Below are positions 1 through 9,904 of a stretch of DNA of 64,000 nt, piece after piece. The notes below the pieces were generated by a model that saw only the letters and a list, made by a program, of their open reading frames with translations, did not search any database and was not told the origin of the DNA. The stretch lies in the NCBI GenBank assembly GCA_900119535.1, contig FPJT01000008.1, forward strand, positions 1 to 64,000, given 5' to 3'. Position 1 is the stretch's first letter. Every line of letters begins with the position of its first letter. This stretch comes from Ruminococcus sp. XPD3002. GTDB taxonomy: Bacteria; Bacillota; Clostridia; Oscillospirales; Ruminococcaceae. The position numbers were made by a program, and so were the translations under genes.

Positions 1-235
1 TGAGAATGTCATTTGCTTTACGAAGTTCAGCGTTTTCACGCTCGAGCTCTGTAATACGCAGTTTTGCTTCGTCATCGGTCATCTGATACTTCTTAGCTTT
101 GACAGCGGCATTTCGCTTTGTACGCCAGTCTGAGAGTGTGTAATACTGGATACCTAACTGCTGAGCAGCCTTTTTCAGTCCGATCTCATCCGAGAGCTTT
201 AATGCTTCTTCTTTGAATTCTTTACTGTACTTCAT
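1..235 (-). CDS. IS3-family transposase OrfA, partial at window edge
   Basis: This is the N-terminal half of an IS3-family OrfA, the DNA-binding subunit made ahead of the DDE OrfB. The protein starts MKYSKEFKEEALKLSDEIG, then continues through a helix-turn-helix (KKAAQQLGI..YTLSDWR) into a Lys/Glu-rich coiled coil ending ITELERENAELRKANDIL at the window edge. The ATG is at 235, with a purine-rich ribosome site just upstream. The rest of the element lies outside the window, so it cannot be judged intact or broken. The family call rests on the HTH followed by the leucine-zipper region. Confidence 0.85.
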   Translation of the reverse strand, partial: MKYSKEFKEEALKLSDEIGLKKAAQQLGIQYYTLSDWRTKRNAAVKAKKYQMTDDEAKLRITELERENAELRKANDIL

Positions 236-327
236 AGTCGTTTTCCCTTTCTGGTTTTATCATTTATATTCTACCAGATTATTGGGCGTTTGTCGACTGC
301 TCTTTCAGTATAACACTTCACTGCGAA

Positions 328-357
328 TAGACAGATAGCTCCGAAATTTGCTATAAT
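328..357 (+). promoter_or_regulatory. Promoter of the 415 gene
   Basis: TAGACA (328-333), an 18-base spacer and TATAAT (352-357) preceded by TGC, giving an extended -10. It lies between the IS3 OrfA start and the first gene of the Tn4451-like block. Apart from this promoter and the upstream region of the IS, I see nothing else in 236-414. Confidence 0.6.
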
Positions 358-414
358 ATTATCGTGGGGTTAAATCAAATCTTGCGATACTCAAAACCGA
401 AAGAGGTGATGCGA

Positions 415-822
415 ATGAGTAAGAAAGCGAAAGCTGAGGTCGCTGACGAGTCCGCCGTTATCATTACGGATGCCGTGCTTGCCGAGAATCAGGCGAAGCT
501 CGATAGCTACGAAAAGTCTATCAAGGCAGCGCAGGAGCGCAGACGTAAGGTCATCATCGAAAGCAAGCTCTACACCTACGATAAGCTCTCACAGCTTTAC
601 GGCGGTGCTGAGGGGCAGGCACTTCTCGATGCAGTCACTGCGGAGCATACGCTCATCGGCAAGCTGACCGACAGTGGAATGTCCTACGCTGACATTGAGG
701 GGCTTGTCGATAGCTCTGACGGTGTAGACAGCAAGTCGGGCGATGATGCCGACAGTGGCTATGCCGATGATGAATTTGTCGGACAGACTTCTTTCTTCGG
801 AGATAATTCCTACAAGGATTAA
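415..822 (+). CDS. Unrecognised charged protein beside tnpW/tnpX
   Basis: A 135-residue hydrophilic protein of unknown function. I chose ATG 415 because AAGAGG lies 8 bases upstream; an in-frame ATG at 409 and a GTG at 364 are possible but less well placed. The middle (about residues 15-50) is Lys/Glu/Ala-rich and probably alpha-helical, followed by YDKLSQLYGG and MSYADIEGLV. The C-terminus is Asp/Ser-rich and acidic. It has no membrane segment or signal peptide. Its place before tnpW and a TnpX-type recombinase suggests a cargo or accessory gene of a Tn4451-like mobilisable element, but I cannot name a family. Confidence 0.6.
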   Translation: MSKKAKAEVADESAVIITDAVLAENQAKLDSYEKSIKAAQERRRKVIIESKLYTYDKLSQLYGGAEGQALLDAVTAEHTLIGKLTDSGMSYADIEGLVDSSDGVDSKSGDDADSGYADDEFVGQTSFFGDNSYKD

Positions 823-846
823 CATATTTCCGACAACAAAACGATA

Positions 847-888
847 GCTGTGAGAGGGGCGGCAGCAATGCCGTTCCTCACGGCTATA
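847..888 (+). other. Stem-loop between the 415 gene and tnpW
   Basis: TAGCTGTGAGAGG pairs with CCTCACGGCTA across a GC-rich inner loop that contains a second short hairpin (GGCAGCAATGCC). There is no clear T-run, so a rho-independent terminator is uncertain; an attenuator or mRNA-stabilising hairpin is equally possible. Confidence 0.4.
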
Positions 889-981
889 ATCACAAACAAC
901 AACCATGAGGGTAAGAGATATAAAGCGATGCCCTCAGACCTATAAGCGTAGATATAGATAAGCTAAGGAGATAAATTCGCT

Positions 982-1185
982 ATGAATGAAACAACAACTG
1001 CCGCCGTTGCGGTAACAGATAACGTGTCCGAGTACCATATCGGGCATACGATTTACAGAGTAAAAACCGTCTTTAACCCAGCTTTTCGGCAAAGCCTGAG
1101 CGACATACTTGCAAGGCTCATCGCGGCTGACTGTGAAAAAATGCTCGGTGATAATGAACAGGAACAGGACAAGCAGGCTGTGTGA
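982..1185 (+). CDS. tnpW: TnpW-family transposon protein
   Basis: A 67-residue protein matching the TnpW type carried next to tnpX in Tn4451-like elements of clostridia. The core VSEYHIGHTIYRVKTVFNP is the recognisable part, followed by SLSDILARLIAADCEKM and a short acidic tail. Known TnpW proteins have no proven biochemical role. The start at 982 follows AAGGAG with an 11-base gap. It sits 90 bases before the recombinase gene in the same direction, which is the usual order in this family. The assignment comes from memory of the family and the gene context. Confidence 0.8.
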   Translation: MNETTTAAVAVTDNVSEYHIGHTIYRVKTVFNPAFRQSLSDILARLIAADCEKMLGDNEQEQDKQAV

Positions 1186-1204
1186 AATTTTAGCTTCGTG
1201 TGTA

Positions 1205-2883
<1,679 letters not shown>

Positions 2884-2900
<17 letters not shown>

Positions 2901-2919
2901 TGCCTATTTTATGCGACCT
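2884..2919 (-). terminator. Terminator of the minus-strand recombinase operon, inside the end of tnpX
   Basis: A perfect 11-bp stem (AGGTCGCATAA / TTATGCGACCT, arms 2890-2900 and 2909-2919). On the minus strand it is followed by a run of Ts. The stem includes the tnpX stop codon, so it may work in both directions for the two convergent transcripts. Confidence 0.7.
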
Positions 2920-2980
2920 GAATTAAGGGAGAAAAAACTTCTATATCACCACTGTGGTTTTGGATATGGTTTCAAATTAA

Positions 2981-4537
2981 TTACTTACAAATTTCAAGCG
3001 TTACTCCTGATTTGAATTCAAATACGAGCTTGCTTTCAAAAACAGTCACTTTTGACAGCAGGTGCTTCACAAGGCTCTCGTCAAACTCGGTGATCGCATC
3101 AGGCTGTGATGTGATAAACTTCTGCAGTTCCCTGATACGGTCAAGATTATCGTTTCTGGAGGTATCATTCTGCAGGGCGTTTTCTTTCTGCTGGCGGAGC
3201 CTGAGTACCTCCTGCGCAGCTTCGCTGTAGTCCTCCTGACGGCTTGCCTTATCTATGATCTCCTGCTGAAGCGCACTGATCCTTGCCTGAATACTTTCGG
3301 CGGACTCAGGATTCATTGTCATAAGGACCGATGCGATATTCTTCTGCAATACCGGAAGGTAGGAGTCGCTGTCTGCTATCAGCTGGTTCAAAGCGGCGAT
3401 AAAGGAATTTTTCAGTTCTGTCTCGTGTACTGTTCTTGCACAACAGTCACCGGCCTTATCCACTCTCGTGATGCATCTCCATACTACAGACTTGCAGCCG
3501 TGGTTGTTCCAATGGATCCTGCGAAATCGCTCACCGCATTCGGCACAGTATATCAGTCCTGAAAAGCAGTGATTAGAACTAAATCCTCGCTTTCTGCCGT
3601 TGCAGTCAATCAGCGAACCGCGCCGTGACATTTCTTCCTGTACTTTCATGAACAGTTCCTTCGGGATAATCGCTTCATGGTCATCTTCAACATAGTATTG
3701 CGGAACGTCGCCGTTATTCCGGGCACGCTTCTTGTTTAGAAAATCTACAGTATATGTTTTCTGTAGAAGCGCGTCACCCATATATTTTTCATTTTCAAGG
3801 ATGCGCCTGATTCCACTGTCGTGCCATCTATTGTTTCCTCTGGCGGTAGGAACGCCGTCACGCTCCAGCCCTCTTGCTATCTGCTGACAGCTTGCGCCTT
3901 CCAGATACTCACGGAATATACGCTTGATTACTTCTGCCTGCTCAGGATTTATGACCAGGTGGCCATCTTCATCCTTATCGTACCCGAGAAAGCAATTTGC
4001 ATTGACCATGACCTTACCCTGTTGAAAACGGTACTTGATACCTAGTCTTACATTCTGACTCAGCGATTCGGATTCCTGTTGAGCTAGGGAAGCCATAATG
4101 GTTATCAGGACTTCGCCCTTTGCGTCCATTGTATTTATGGACTCTTTTTCAAAATATACCGGGATATTCAGCGCTTTTAGTTCACGGATGTAGTTCAGGC
4201 AGTCCACAGTATTGCGGGCAAAGCGGCTGATCGATTTTGTAATGATCATATCGATCTTACCGTCCTTGCAGGCCTGAATCATATTATTGAACTGTTCTCT
4301 GTTCTTTGTCGATGTTGCACTGATTCCGTCATCTGCAAATATCCCCGCAAGCACCCAGTCCGGTTTTTTCTCGATTACATCGGTATAGTGCTCTATCTGC
4401 GTCTGATAGCTTGATGTCTGTTCTTCGTAATCAGTCGATACTCGGCAGTAGGCAGCTACACGTAGTTTCCGTATCTCTTCCTTTTTTGCGATGCTTCCGA
4501 CCGGTTTCTTTGCCGGGATCTCGGTTACTTTTGGCAT
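2981..4537 (-). CDS. Large serine recombinase (third gene of the cassette)
   Basis: A 518-residue site-specific recombinase. The N-terminal resolvase domain has [16 protein letters not shown], with the nucleophilic Ser in CRVST, and [16 protein letters not shown]. It is followed by the recombinase domain ([24 protein letters not shown] ... GDALLQKTY), a zinc beta-ribbon ([17 protein letters not shown] ... C) and a C-terminal coiled coil. Length and domain order are normal for an active enzyme. It is the last gene of a minus-strand operon, and its start overlaps the upstream gene by 13 bases, which suggests translational coupling. It probably mobilises an integrated element whose borders I cannot place. 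Confidence 0.92.
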   Translation of the reverse strand: MPKVTEIPAKKPVGSIAKKEEIRKLRVAAYCRVSTDYEEQTSSYQTQIEHYTDVIEKKPDWVLAGIFADDGISATSTKNREQFNNMIQACKDGKIDMIITKSISRFARNTVDCLNYIRELKALNIPVYFEKESINTMDAKGEVLITIMASLAQQESESLSQNVRLGIKYRFQQGKVMVNANCFLGYDKDEDGHLVINPEQAEVIKRIFREYLEGASCQQIARGLERDGVPTARGNNRWHDSGIRRILENEKYMGDALLQKTYTVDFLNKKRARNNGDVPQYYVEDDHEAIIPKELFMKVQEEMSRRGSLIDCNGRKRGFSSNHCFSGLIYCAECGERFRRIHWNNHGCKSVVWRCITRVDKAGDCCARTVHETELKNSFIAALNQLIADSDSYLPVLQKNIASVLMTMNPESAESIQARISALQQEIIDKASRQEDYSEAAQEVLRLRQQKENALQNDTSRNDNLDRIRELQKFITSQPDAITEFDESLVKHLLSKVTVFESKLVFEFKSGVTLEICK

Positions 4538-4950
4538 TTGACCACCTTTCTTTCTATGAGGCTGTACAGGTACTGAGCTTGTTCGTATGGATCGTTATAC
4601 TGTGTCTGCGGGGGAGAGAACGTGAACTCCGTTTCAGGCTTTGGTATTATTCTTCTTGTTTTACCTGTCTGGTTCTTATTATCAGCCCGCCGTTTCAGTT
4701 CGCTGTTCGCTCTGTGAAATACTGCGGCATCAATAATTGCAGGGTAAAAATCATCACCGCAATAGCACTCTCGGTTTAGTATTCGTTTTACGCTGCTGTG
4801 AACGACAGGGTGACCTGCGGCTTTTGCCGATTCAGCAAGGCTCATTCCGCTGATGTAGTTATCGAAAATGCGTCTGACACAGTCTGCTTCAGCTTCGTTT
4901 ATCACGGCAGCACCATTTTCGATACGGTATCCGTATGGCGTGTGTCCCAT
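4525..4950 (-). CDS. Recombinase-domain-only accessory protein
   Basis: A 141-residue protein that holds only the recombinase (DNA-binding) domain of a serine recombinase: [56 protein letters not shown]. It lacks the resolvase domain and the catalytic Ser. I chose ATG 4950 because GGAGG lies about 8 bases upstream and the codon overlaps the preceding stop as TGATG; a longer in-frame start at 4980 is less likely. Small middle genes of this kind occur between two full recombinases in some Firmicute elements, and a role as accessory subunit or directionality factor is inferred. Confidence 0.82.
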   Translation of the reverse strand: MGHTPYGYRIENGAAVINEAEADCVRRIFDNYISGMSLAESAKAAGHPVVHSSVKRILNRECYCGDDFYPAIIDAAVFHRANSELKRRADNKNQTGKTRRIIPKPETEFTFSPPQTQYNDPYEQAQYLYSLIERKVVKCQK

Positions 4951-6500
4951 CACAGCACCTCCTTCAGCGTGAGCCCGCATTTCAGCTTGAACTCAATGCA
5001 GTCCCGGTCATAAACAATAATGTGATCTACAAAAGCAGTGAATAGCTCATCGCTGAACTCGTCAAGTAATGTCGTTGTTTCAGTAAATTTCAGAAGCTTG
5101 TCCAGCTCTGTGATCTCATAGGCTTCAGCAGAGGTATATGTTCCCAGGACTGCAAGCTCATTTCTGTAATCTTCTGCCGCTTTTCTCAGCATGTTCATTT
5201 CCTGATTAAACATCACATTATCGATAATATCCTGTGCTCGGAGCTGCCGCAGGGTGTGCTTTTTCTCAGAGTTCTTTTCCAGCAGCTGCTGAAGCTCCTG
5301 CATTCTCTTAATGCTTTCATCCGTACTGTCTGCTCTGAGCGTATCGTACAACGGCTTCAGGATCAGCTTTCTGCTGAATATGAGCTTATTGAGCATCGTT
5401 ACAAATGTAGCTTTCAGTACATCGTCACGCACATATTTGGCGGAGCATCTTCTGATATCCTCTATATGTGTATTGCAGACCCATGCTATTTCAGCACCGT
5501 GACTGTGGATCCGACGCTTATACTTACCGCCGCATATCCCGCAGATGATCTTACCGGAAAATGCGAAGCGGTTCTGATACTTTCCGTTCTCCCTTACTAT
5601 GCCCTTTTCTTTGCTACGCTGTCTGACCAGGGCATTTGCCCGTTCATAGGTTTCACGGCTGATAATTGGCTCATGATGTTCGGAAACAAGATATGTTTTG
5701 ACCTCACCGTGATTATTATGCCTGCGAAATGTATCGTCTGTATATGTTTTCTGAAACAGTGCATCGCCGACATATTTTTCGTTTACGATAATATCTCTCA
5801 CAGTCGAGCCTGACCATTTTCCGCCTTTCCTTGTGGGGATGCCCTGCTGCTGCAGAGCGGATGCGATTGTATCAGTGCTATTTCCGGCAAGAAGCGTTCT
5901 GAAGATAAATCTCACAACGCCGGCTTCGGCGGGTTCAATTACCATATCCCCGTTTTCATCTCTCTGGTATCCGTAGGGAACATAGCCTATTTTGAAAGTG
6001 CCGGCTGCCATTCTTCGTTGTATCGACCACTTTTCGTTTTTTGATATGGAAGAAGATTCTTCTTCTGCCATGCTGCTGAGTATAGATAGGATCAGCTCAC
6101 TTTCCATATCGCCGGTATCGATGTTTTCCTTTTCAAAATAGATTGTCACACCGATATTCAGCAGTTCCCGGACAATGGAAAGGCAGTCCGTGGTATTTCG
6201 GGAAAAACGGCTGATAGATTTCACAAGGATATGCTCCACCTTTCCGATACGGCAGGCTGTCAGAAGATTCTGCAGCCCATCACGGATCTCAGCCTTTGTG
6301 CCGGTAATTCCGGTATCATAATACAGGCCGGCATACTCCCATTCTGAATTAAGCAGGATATATGATTCATAATGTGCTTTTTGTGTTTCAAGGCTCTCAA
6401 GCTGATCGGAATGATCTGTTGAGACGCGGCAGTATGCAGCCACACGCCGTTTCTTCTTTTTAACACTCGGCTTCTGCGCTTCGATCACTCGAATGTTCAT
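4950..6500 (-). CDS. Large serine recombinase (first recombinase of the cassette)
   Basis: A 516-residue serine recombinase. The resolvase domain has [16 protein letters not shown], with the catalytic Ser in CRVST, and LVKSISRFSRNTTDCL. The recombinase domain follows (GYVPYGYQRDENGDMVIEP ... VGDALFQKTYTDD), then a zinc ribbon (GKIICGICGGKYKRR ... C) and a coiled-coil C-terminus. It resembles the 2981 enzyme in layout but differs in sequence, so the two are paralogues rather than a recent duplication. It starts at 6500 after an AGGAGG site and ends in a TGATG overlap with the next gene. Two such enzymes may act together on one element, as seen in other multi-recombinase clusters. Confidence 0.92.
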   Translation of the reverse strand: MNIRVIEAQKPSVKKKKRRVAAYCRVSTDHSDQLESLETQKAHYESYILLNSEWEYAGLYYDTGITGTKAEIRDGLQNLLTACRIGKVEHILVKSISRFSRNTTDCLSIVRELLNIGVTIYFEKENIDTGDMESELILSILSSMAEEESSSISKNEKWSIQRRMAAGTFKIGYVPYGYQRDENGDMVIEPAEAGVVRFIFRTLLAGNSTDTIASALQQQGIPTRKGGKWSGSTVRDIIVNEKYVGDALFQKTYTDDTFRRHNNHGEVKTYLVSEHHEPIISRETYERANALVRQRSKEKGIVRENGKYQNRFAFSGKIICGICGGKYKRRIHSHGAEIAWVCNTHIEDIRRCSAKYVRDDVLKATFVTMLNKLIFSRKLILKPLYDTLRADSTDESIKRMQELQQLLEKNSEKKHTLRQLRAQDIIDNVMFNQEMNMLRKAAEDYRNELAVLGTYTSAEAYEITELDKLLKFTETTTLLDEFSDELFTAFVDHIIVYDRDCIEFKLKCGLTLKEVL

Positions 6501-6529
6501 GGAAACACCTCCTTTTGTTGGTATCTATA

Positions 6530-6721
6530 TTAGCTCTGACTTCTAGATAAATCAAGCGTTTTCGGCAATAGCTCCACAAAAAGGGGAGAGAAAGACTGCC
6601 TGTTTAACTGCGTCAATTTGTCATACTCGTCAAAGGAAATAAGTCCGCTTTTGTAAAGGGATTCTGTGATCTTTTGTGCCTTATGGTAGTTTACTTCGTC
6701 AATGATTTTCTGCTGTTCCAT
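6530..6721 (-). CDS. Small SHOCT-like protein heading the recombinase operon
   Basis: A 63-residue protein, MEQQKIIDEVNYHKAQK, then LYKSGLISFDEYDKLTQLN. The pattern of a short helix, a Gly turn, then a helix is that of SHOCT-like segments often found directly upstream of tandem serine recombinases. Its function is unknown; an excisionase-like or oligomerisation role is inferred. AGGAGG precedes ATG 6721. A small palindrome (TGACA TTTC TGTCA, 6746-6759) lies upstream and could be an operator. The operon order is this gene, recombinase, recombinase-domain protein, recombinase. Confidence 0.7.
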   Translation of the reverse strand: MEQQKIIDEVNYHKAQKITESLYKSGLISFDEYDKLTQLNRQSFSPLFVELLPKTLDLSRSQS

Positions 6722-6782
6722 AGCATACCTCCTGAAAAGCTAATGTGACATTTCTGTCAAAAATATGAAACCTGTGTGAAAA

Positions 6783-6825
6783 TTAGCACTCTCCCCTTGA
6801 CAGTGCTAATCCAGAGTGCTATAAT
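6783..6825 (+). promoter_or_regulatory. CIRCE operator overlapping a sigma-A promoter
   Basis: TTAGCACTC (6783-6791), exactly nine bases, then CAGTGCTAA (6801-6809). This is the CIRCE element bound by the HrcA heat-shock repressor, with one mismatch to the consensus right arm. It overlaps TTGACA (6797-6802), a 17-base spacer and TATAAT (6820-6825). Bound HrcA would cover the -35 box, so hsp20 should be derepressed on heat shock. Confidence 0.9.
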
Positions 6826-6935
6826 ATAATCAGAACAAAGGAACAGAGAAGCACCAAAGGATCCGGGTGCTGAACCCTCCGTCCCCTTGCTCGAAGCAAT
6901 GGAAACAATGTGACGAGTAAAAGGAGGACTGACCT

Positions 6936-7379
6936 ATGTTGTATCCTAGCATTTTCGGTGAAAACTTATTCGATGATTTCTTCAGATTCCCTGACTTCGG
7001 CAGAGACGTGGAGAAGAAGCTGTACGGCAAACATGCTGCACAGGTTATGAAGACGGATGTCCATGAGCATGACGACCACTATGAGATCGTTATCGATTTG
7101 CCGGGCTTCAAGAAAGACCAGATTAATCTTGAGCTTCAGAACGGTTATCTGACAGTCAGTGCCGCAAAGGGTCTTGACAAGGACGAAAAGACTAAGAAGG
7201 GCAAGCTGATTCGTCAGGAGCGTTACGCCGGTGCAATGCAGAGAAGCTTCTATATCGGTGATACTGTTACAGAAGCCGATGTGAAGGCAAAGTTTGAGGA
7301 CGGTGTTCTGAACATTTGCGTTCCGAAGGCAGAGCCTAAGAAGCTGGAGAATCACAAGTATATTGCAATTGAGGGATAA
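6936..7379 (+). CDS. Hsp20 / alpha-crystallin small heat-shock protein
   Basis: A 147-residue ATP-independent holdase chaperone that keeps unfolding proteins soluble in the cytoplasm. The alpha-crystallin domain spans about residues 40-140: MKTDVHEHDDHYEIVIDLPG, ELQNGYLTVSAAK, then ERYAGAMQRSFYIGD and AKFEDGVLNICVPK, the beta-strand blocks typical of Hsp18/Hsp20. AAAGGAGG lies 9 bases before ATG 6936. It is a single-gene unit: CIRCE-controlled promoter upstream and a strong terminator downstream. It looks like a host stress gene rather than part of the flanking mobile elements. Confidence 0.95.
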   Translation: MLYPSIFGENLFDDFFRFPDFGRDVEKKLYGKHAAQVMKTDVHEHDDHYEIVIDLPGFKKDQINLELQNGYLTVSAAKGLDKDEKTKKGKLIRQERYAGAMQRSFYIGDTVTEADVKAKFEDGVLNICVPKAEPKKLENHKYIAIEG

Positions 7380-7410
7380 TACCTCGCTAAGATATGATTC
7401 CAAAATAATG

Positions 7411-7452
7411 CTCCCCGGAGCTGTTCTTTTTGAGCAGTTCCGGGGAGTTTTT
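7411..7452 (+). terminator. Terminator of hsp20
   Basis: CTCCCCGGAGCTG pairs with CAGTTCCGGGGAG around a short loop and is followed by TTTTT, a clear rho-independent terminator. Confidence 0.92.
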
Positions 7453-7481
7453 GTGCCTGATGGCTATGTGGGCGTAACACA

Positions 7482-7510
7482 TTGACTTTTTCCGGGATTG
7501 GATGTATAAT
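7482..7510 (+). promoter_or_regulatory. Promoter of the SUKH gene
   Basis: TTGACT (7482-7487), a 17-base spacer and TATAAT (7505-7510). Its position rules out the longer reading frame that begins at 7482 and fixes the gene start at 7566. Confidence 0.8.
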
Positions 7511-7565
7511 TAAAACAGACAGGGGCAATCTAATCTCCCCTACAAATCGGAATTTGGAGAAGAAA

Positions 7566-8201
7566 ATGGACTACATATCTGAAATCAGGGCACTTGCACA
7601 AGAAGGACTTCGCAGAGATCCTATGTGCATAAAATTCGGTGCAAATCATCATAGATGGCAGTTTGCTAAACCGGCTAATAAGCGGGCTATACGAAAGTTT
7701 GAAAAAGATATGAAGCTCACTTTGCCCAATCCGCTCGTTAGGTATCTTACCGAACTTGGAAATGGCGGTGCAGGTCCGGATTATGGTATTTACAGCCTTG
7801 AAGTGATGCGTAAAAGAAATGGATTCGTTCCCAAAACAGAAAAAATGCCCGTCATGCTTGATCATTCCATGACAAATGAACAATGGACGAATTTTGCAAG
7901 AAAATATGAAGAATTAGATGACATTATGTGTTCAGCAATATTTGAAGAAAAAACTAAGGAACAGCAAGAATGTTTTTTCCATGAACAATCGAATATGCAA
8001 TTGGCATTGTGCGCAGGAGGTATTTTTATAGGCACACCGGGCTGTACCATGAACTCGATTCTTATGTGCCGTGGAGCCGCCACAGGTGAAGTGTTTATTG
8101 TTGATTTTGATTACATTTTCACGTTACGCTCAGAACCATATTGCTGTGGGAAATTTGAGGACTGGATTGTAAATGAAATGAGAAAGTCTCTTGAGGTATA
8201 A
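7566..8201 (+). CDS. SMI1/KNR4 (SUKH) family protein
   Basis: A 211-residue cytoplasmic protein of the SUKH superfamily, often immunity proteins against contact-dependent or polymorphic toxins. The motif LTLPNPLVRYLTELGNGGAG, followed by DYGIYSL, is the diagnostic N-terminal block, and a late block around CMNSILMCRGAATGEVF completes the fold. ATG 7566 follows GGAGAA and lies downstream of a consensus promoter. No toxin gene is next to it, so it may be an orphan immunity gene or have a housekeeping role. The terminator at 8227 makes it monocistronic. Confidence 0.8.
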   Translation: MDYISEIRALAQEGLRRDPMCIKFGANHHRWQFAKPANKRAIRKFEKDMKLTLPNPLVRYLTELGNGGAGPDYGIYSLEVMRKRNGFVPKTEKMPVMLDHSMTNEQWTNFARKYEELDDIMCSAIFEEKTKEQQECFFHEQSNMQLALCAGGIFIGTPGCTMNSILMCRGAATGEVFIVDFDYIFTLRSEPYCCGKFEDWIVNEMRKSLEV

Positions 8202-8226
8202 ATTCTGAGTTGTCACAGTATGTACC

Positions 8227-8258
8227 GGGCAGAGAACTACCTCTGCCCTATTGTTTTA
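8227..8258 (+). terminator. Terminator of the SUKH gene
   Basis: GGGCAGAG (8227-8234), a six-base loop, CTCTGCCC (8241-8248), then a T-rich tail (TATTGTTTTA). It lies between the SUKH stop and the end of the convergent endolysin gene. Confidence 0.75.
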
Positions 8259-9434
8259 CTCCTTCATAAGCGTGCCCTTGTAGGTTTCCGTGCCAATCAT
8301 GATGGTAGCGGTCACGGTGGTATCGGGCTTATCGGGTGCAGGCGTGGAAGTTGGCTCTGTCTTACTCCAACCGTTCAGCCCCTTGCCCTTGATGACAGTC
8401 GGGAAATCCTTATAGCAGATGTCAAGATCCACATTGCCGTTGATTCCCGAAACCCTGCCCTTTTCACTATGCTGCCAGATTCCGTAAGCGCCGCTGTAAT
8501 TGGTCTGATCGACCCAGTGCGCCAGCCAGATCGTATACCAGGACTTTATATCATCAGCAGTATGCGTGGTCAGCGAAGAAGCAGAACCGTACAGACCGAC
8601 AAAATAGCCGGCGCTCTCAACCTTTTTGAGGAACGCACGCATGATAGCGGAGACCTGTTCCTTGCCGAGGTCGAACTGCTTCTTTTCCTCAAGGTCGAAG
8701 TACAAAGGCATCTCGAACTGCTTTCCCTTAATAACGGACAGGAACACATCAGCTTCCAGTTCTGCTTCCTCCGGGGTCATGGCATAGGAGTACCAGTATG
8801 CGCCGACGGGAATACCAGCGGCTTTTGCACCTGCGTAGTTCTGCTCGAACTTCTCGTCCTTCTGCGAAGCAAGCCTGCCGTAGCCGGCACGGATAATGGC
8901 GAAATCAATGCCGTCAGCTTTGACCTTACCCCAGTCGATATCGCCGTTGTGTACACTTACATCAATACCCTTCATATCCTCACCCCCGAAGTACTTGTAG
9001 AAATCATCGGTCACAGTGCAGTTGCCATGCACTTCGTCGCCGTACCAGTTGCCGTTGGGACGCACATCAACGTGAGTGTACTGGTAAGCGGCGGTAATAT
9101 TTGCAATGCCCCTGAACCCGATATCCTGCGCCTTGCAGCAGACCACCTTGGAGGAAATAGGCTGCCCGTCCTGACCGTAACAGCAGATGTCAGCTGCATT
9201 ACCGAGTGTATGCTGTCCGGTTCCGCTGCCCTTCACTGCTTTATCGTGAGCAGAACATCTGAAGCCGGAAGTCACAATGATCTTGGAGCAGTTCAGGGCG
9301 GCATAGAACTGTTCCAGCTTCTGCACCAGCTCATCGGACACACTGAACTCGTGCTCTTTGCCGCACTTGCAGCGGAACTCACAGGAGTTGAAATGCGGTG
9401 TGATCTGCACGGAATCGGAATACTGATACTTCAT
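8256..9434 (-). CDS. Endolysin: M15-type peptidase plus GH25 muramidase
   Basis: A 392-residue two-domain phage lysin that cuts both peptide and glycan parts of peptidoglycan. The N-terminal domain (about 1-150) is an M15A-like D,D-carboxypeptidase with zinc-site residues in TSGFRCSAHD, GQHTLGNAADI and THVDVRP. The second domain (about 155-345) is a GH25 lysozyme: MKGIDVSVHNGDIDW, FAIIRAGYG and MPLYFDLEE, holding the catalytic Asp and Glu. A Pro/Thr linker and a short tail follow. There is no signal peptide, so export relies on the holin. Its start overlaps the holin stop by 4 bases (ATGA). Confidence 0.95.
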   Translation of the reverse strand: MKYQYSDSVQITPHFNSCEFRCKCGKEHEFSVSDELVQKLEQFYAALNCSKIIVTSGFRCSAHDKAVKGSGTGQHTLGNAADICCYGQDGQPISSKVVCCKAQDIGFRGIANITAAYQYTHVDVRPNGNWYGDEVHGNCTVTDDFYKYFGGEDMKGIDVSVHNGDIDWGKVKADGIDFAIIRAGYGRLASQKDEKFEQNYAGAKAAGIPVGAYWYSYAMTPEEAELEADVFLSVIKGKQFEMPLYFDLEEKKQFDLGKEQVSAIMRAFLKKVESAGYFVGLYGSASSLTTHTADDIKSWYTIWLAHWVDQTNYSGAYGIWQHSEKGRVSGINGNVDLDICYKDFPTVIKGKGLNGWSKTEPTSTPAPDKPDTTVTATIMIGTETYKGTLMKE

Positions 9435-9892
9435 TTCTCATCATCCTCCATTTTATCGATCATTTCCTGAATATCATCGTCAATGTGCTGCGCTCTCTTC
9501 TGAAGCACCTCGATAGCCTTTTTGATTGCAGGCGGATACGGGATACCCATGAGACTTGTATTTTCAATGATTGAGAGCAGTTCATTGACACAGAAGCCGA
9601 TGCAGGTCGCGTCACGGATATATGTGGTGCCGATCAGAATATCCATGCGGACAGCCACTACGACCATGAGCAGAATACAGAATTTCTTCGCAAGTCCGAC
9701 CCAGCCTGCCTTTGAACTCAGCCTGCCGGTCTTGCTGTGCTTGCTTCTGCCCATAGAAGCGGTGATCAGTCCGGTTGTGAAATCAATCGCCATGAAAATG
9801 AGAAGTGTTGCCAATGCTGAATCCCACCCTCCGAGCAGCGCCGCAAAAAAGCCGCCGATGACTCCGGCGGCTGTACAGATATTTTCTTTCAT
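9431..9892 (-). CDS. Phage holin (Holin_4 / TcdE-like)
   Basis: A 153-residue membrane protein with several hydrophobic segments: VIGGFFAALLGGWDSALATL, FCILLMVVVAVRMDILIG and a third around ATCIGFCVNELLSII. The central signature LIFMAIDFTTGLITA followed by SSKAGWVGLAKK is typical of the phage holin family that includes TcdE. The tail is charged (IDDDIQEMIDKMEDDEK), as expected for a cytoplasmic C-terminus. It makes the membrane lesion that releases the endolysin. AAAGGA precedes ATG 9892. Confidence 0.93.
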   Translation of the reverse strand: MKENICTAAGVIGGFFAALLGGWDSALATLLIFMAIDFTTGLITASMGRSKHSKTGRLSSKAGWVGLAKKFCILLMVVVAVRMDILIGTTYIRDATCIGFCVNELLSIIENTSLMGIPYPPAIKKAIEVLQKRAQHIDDDIQEMIDKMEDDEK

Positions 9893-9904
9893 TGTATCAT
9901 CCTT

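Noticed and set aside
8220-9470. Long plus-strand ORF opposite the endolysin and holin
   Set aside because: It mirrors two well-supported minus-strand genes with conserved catalytic motifs; its protein has no recognisable domain and no ribosome site.
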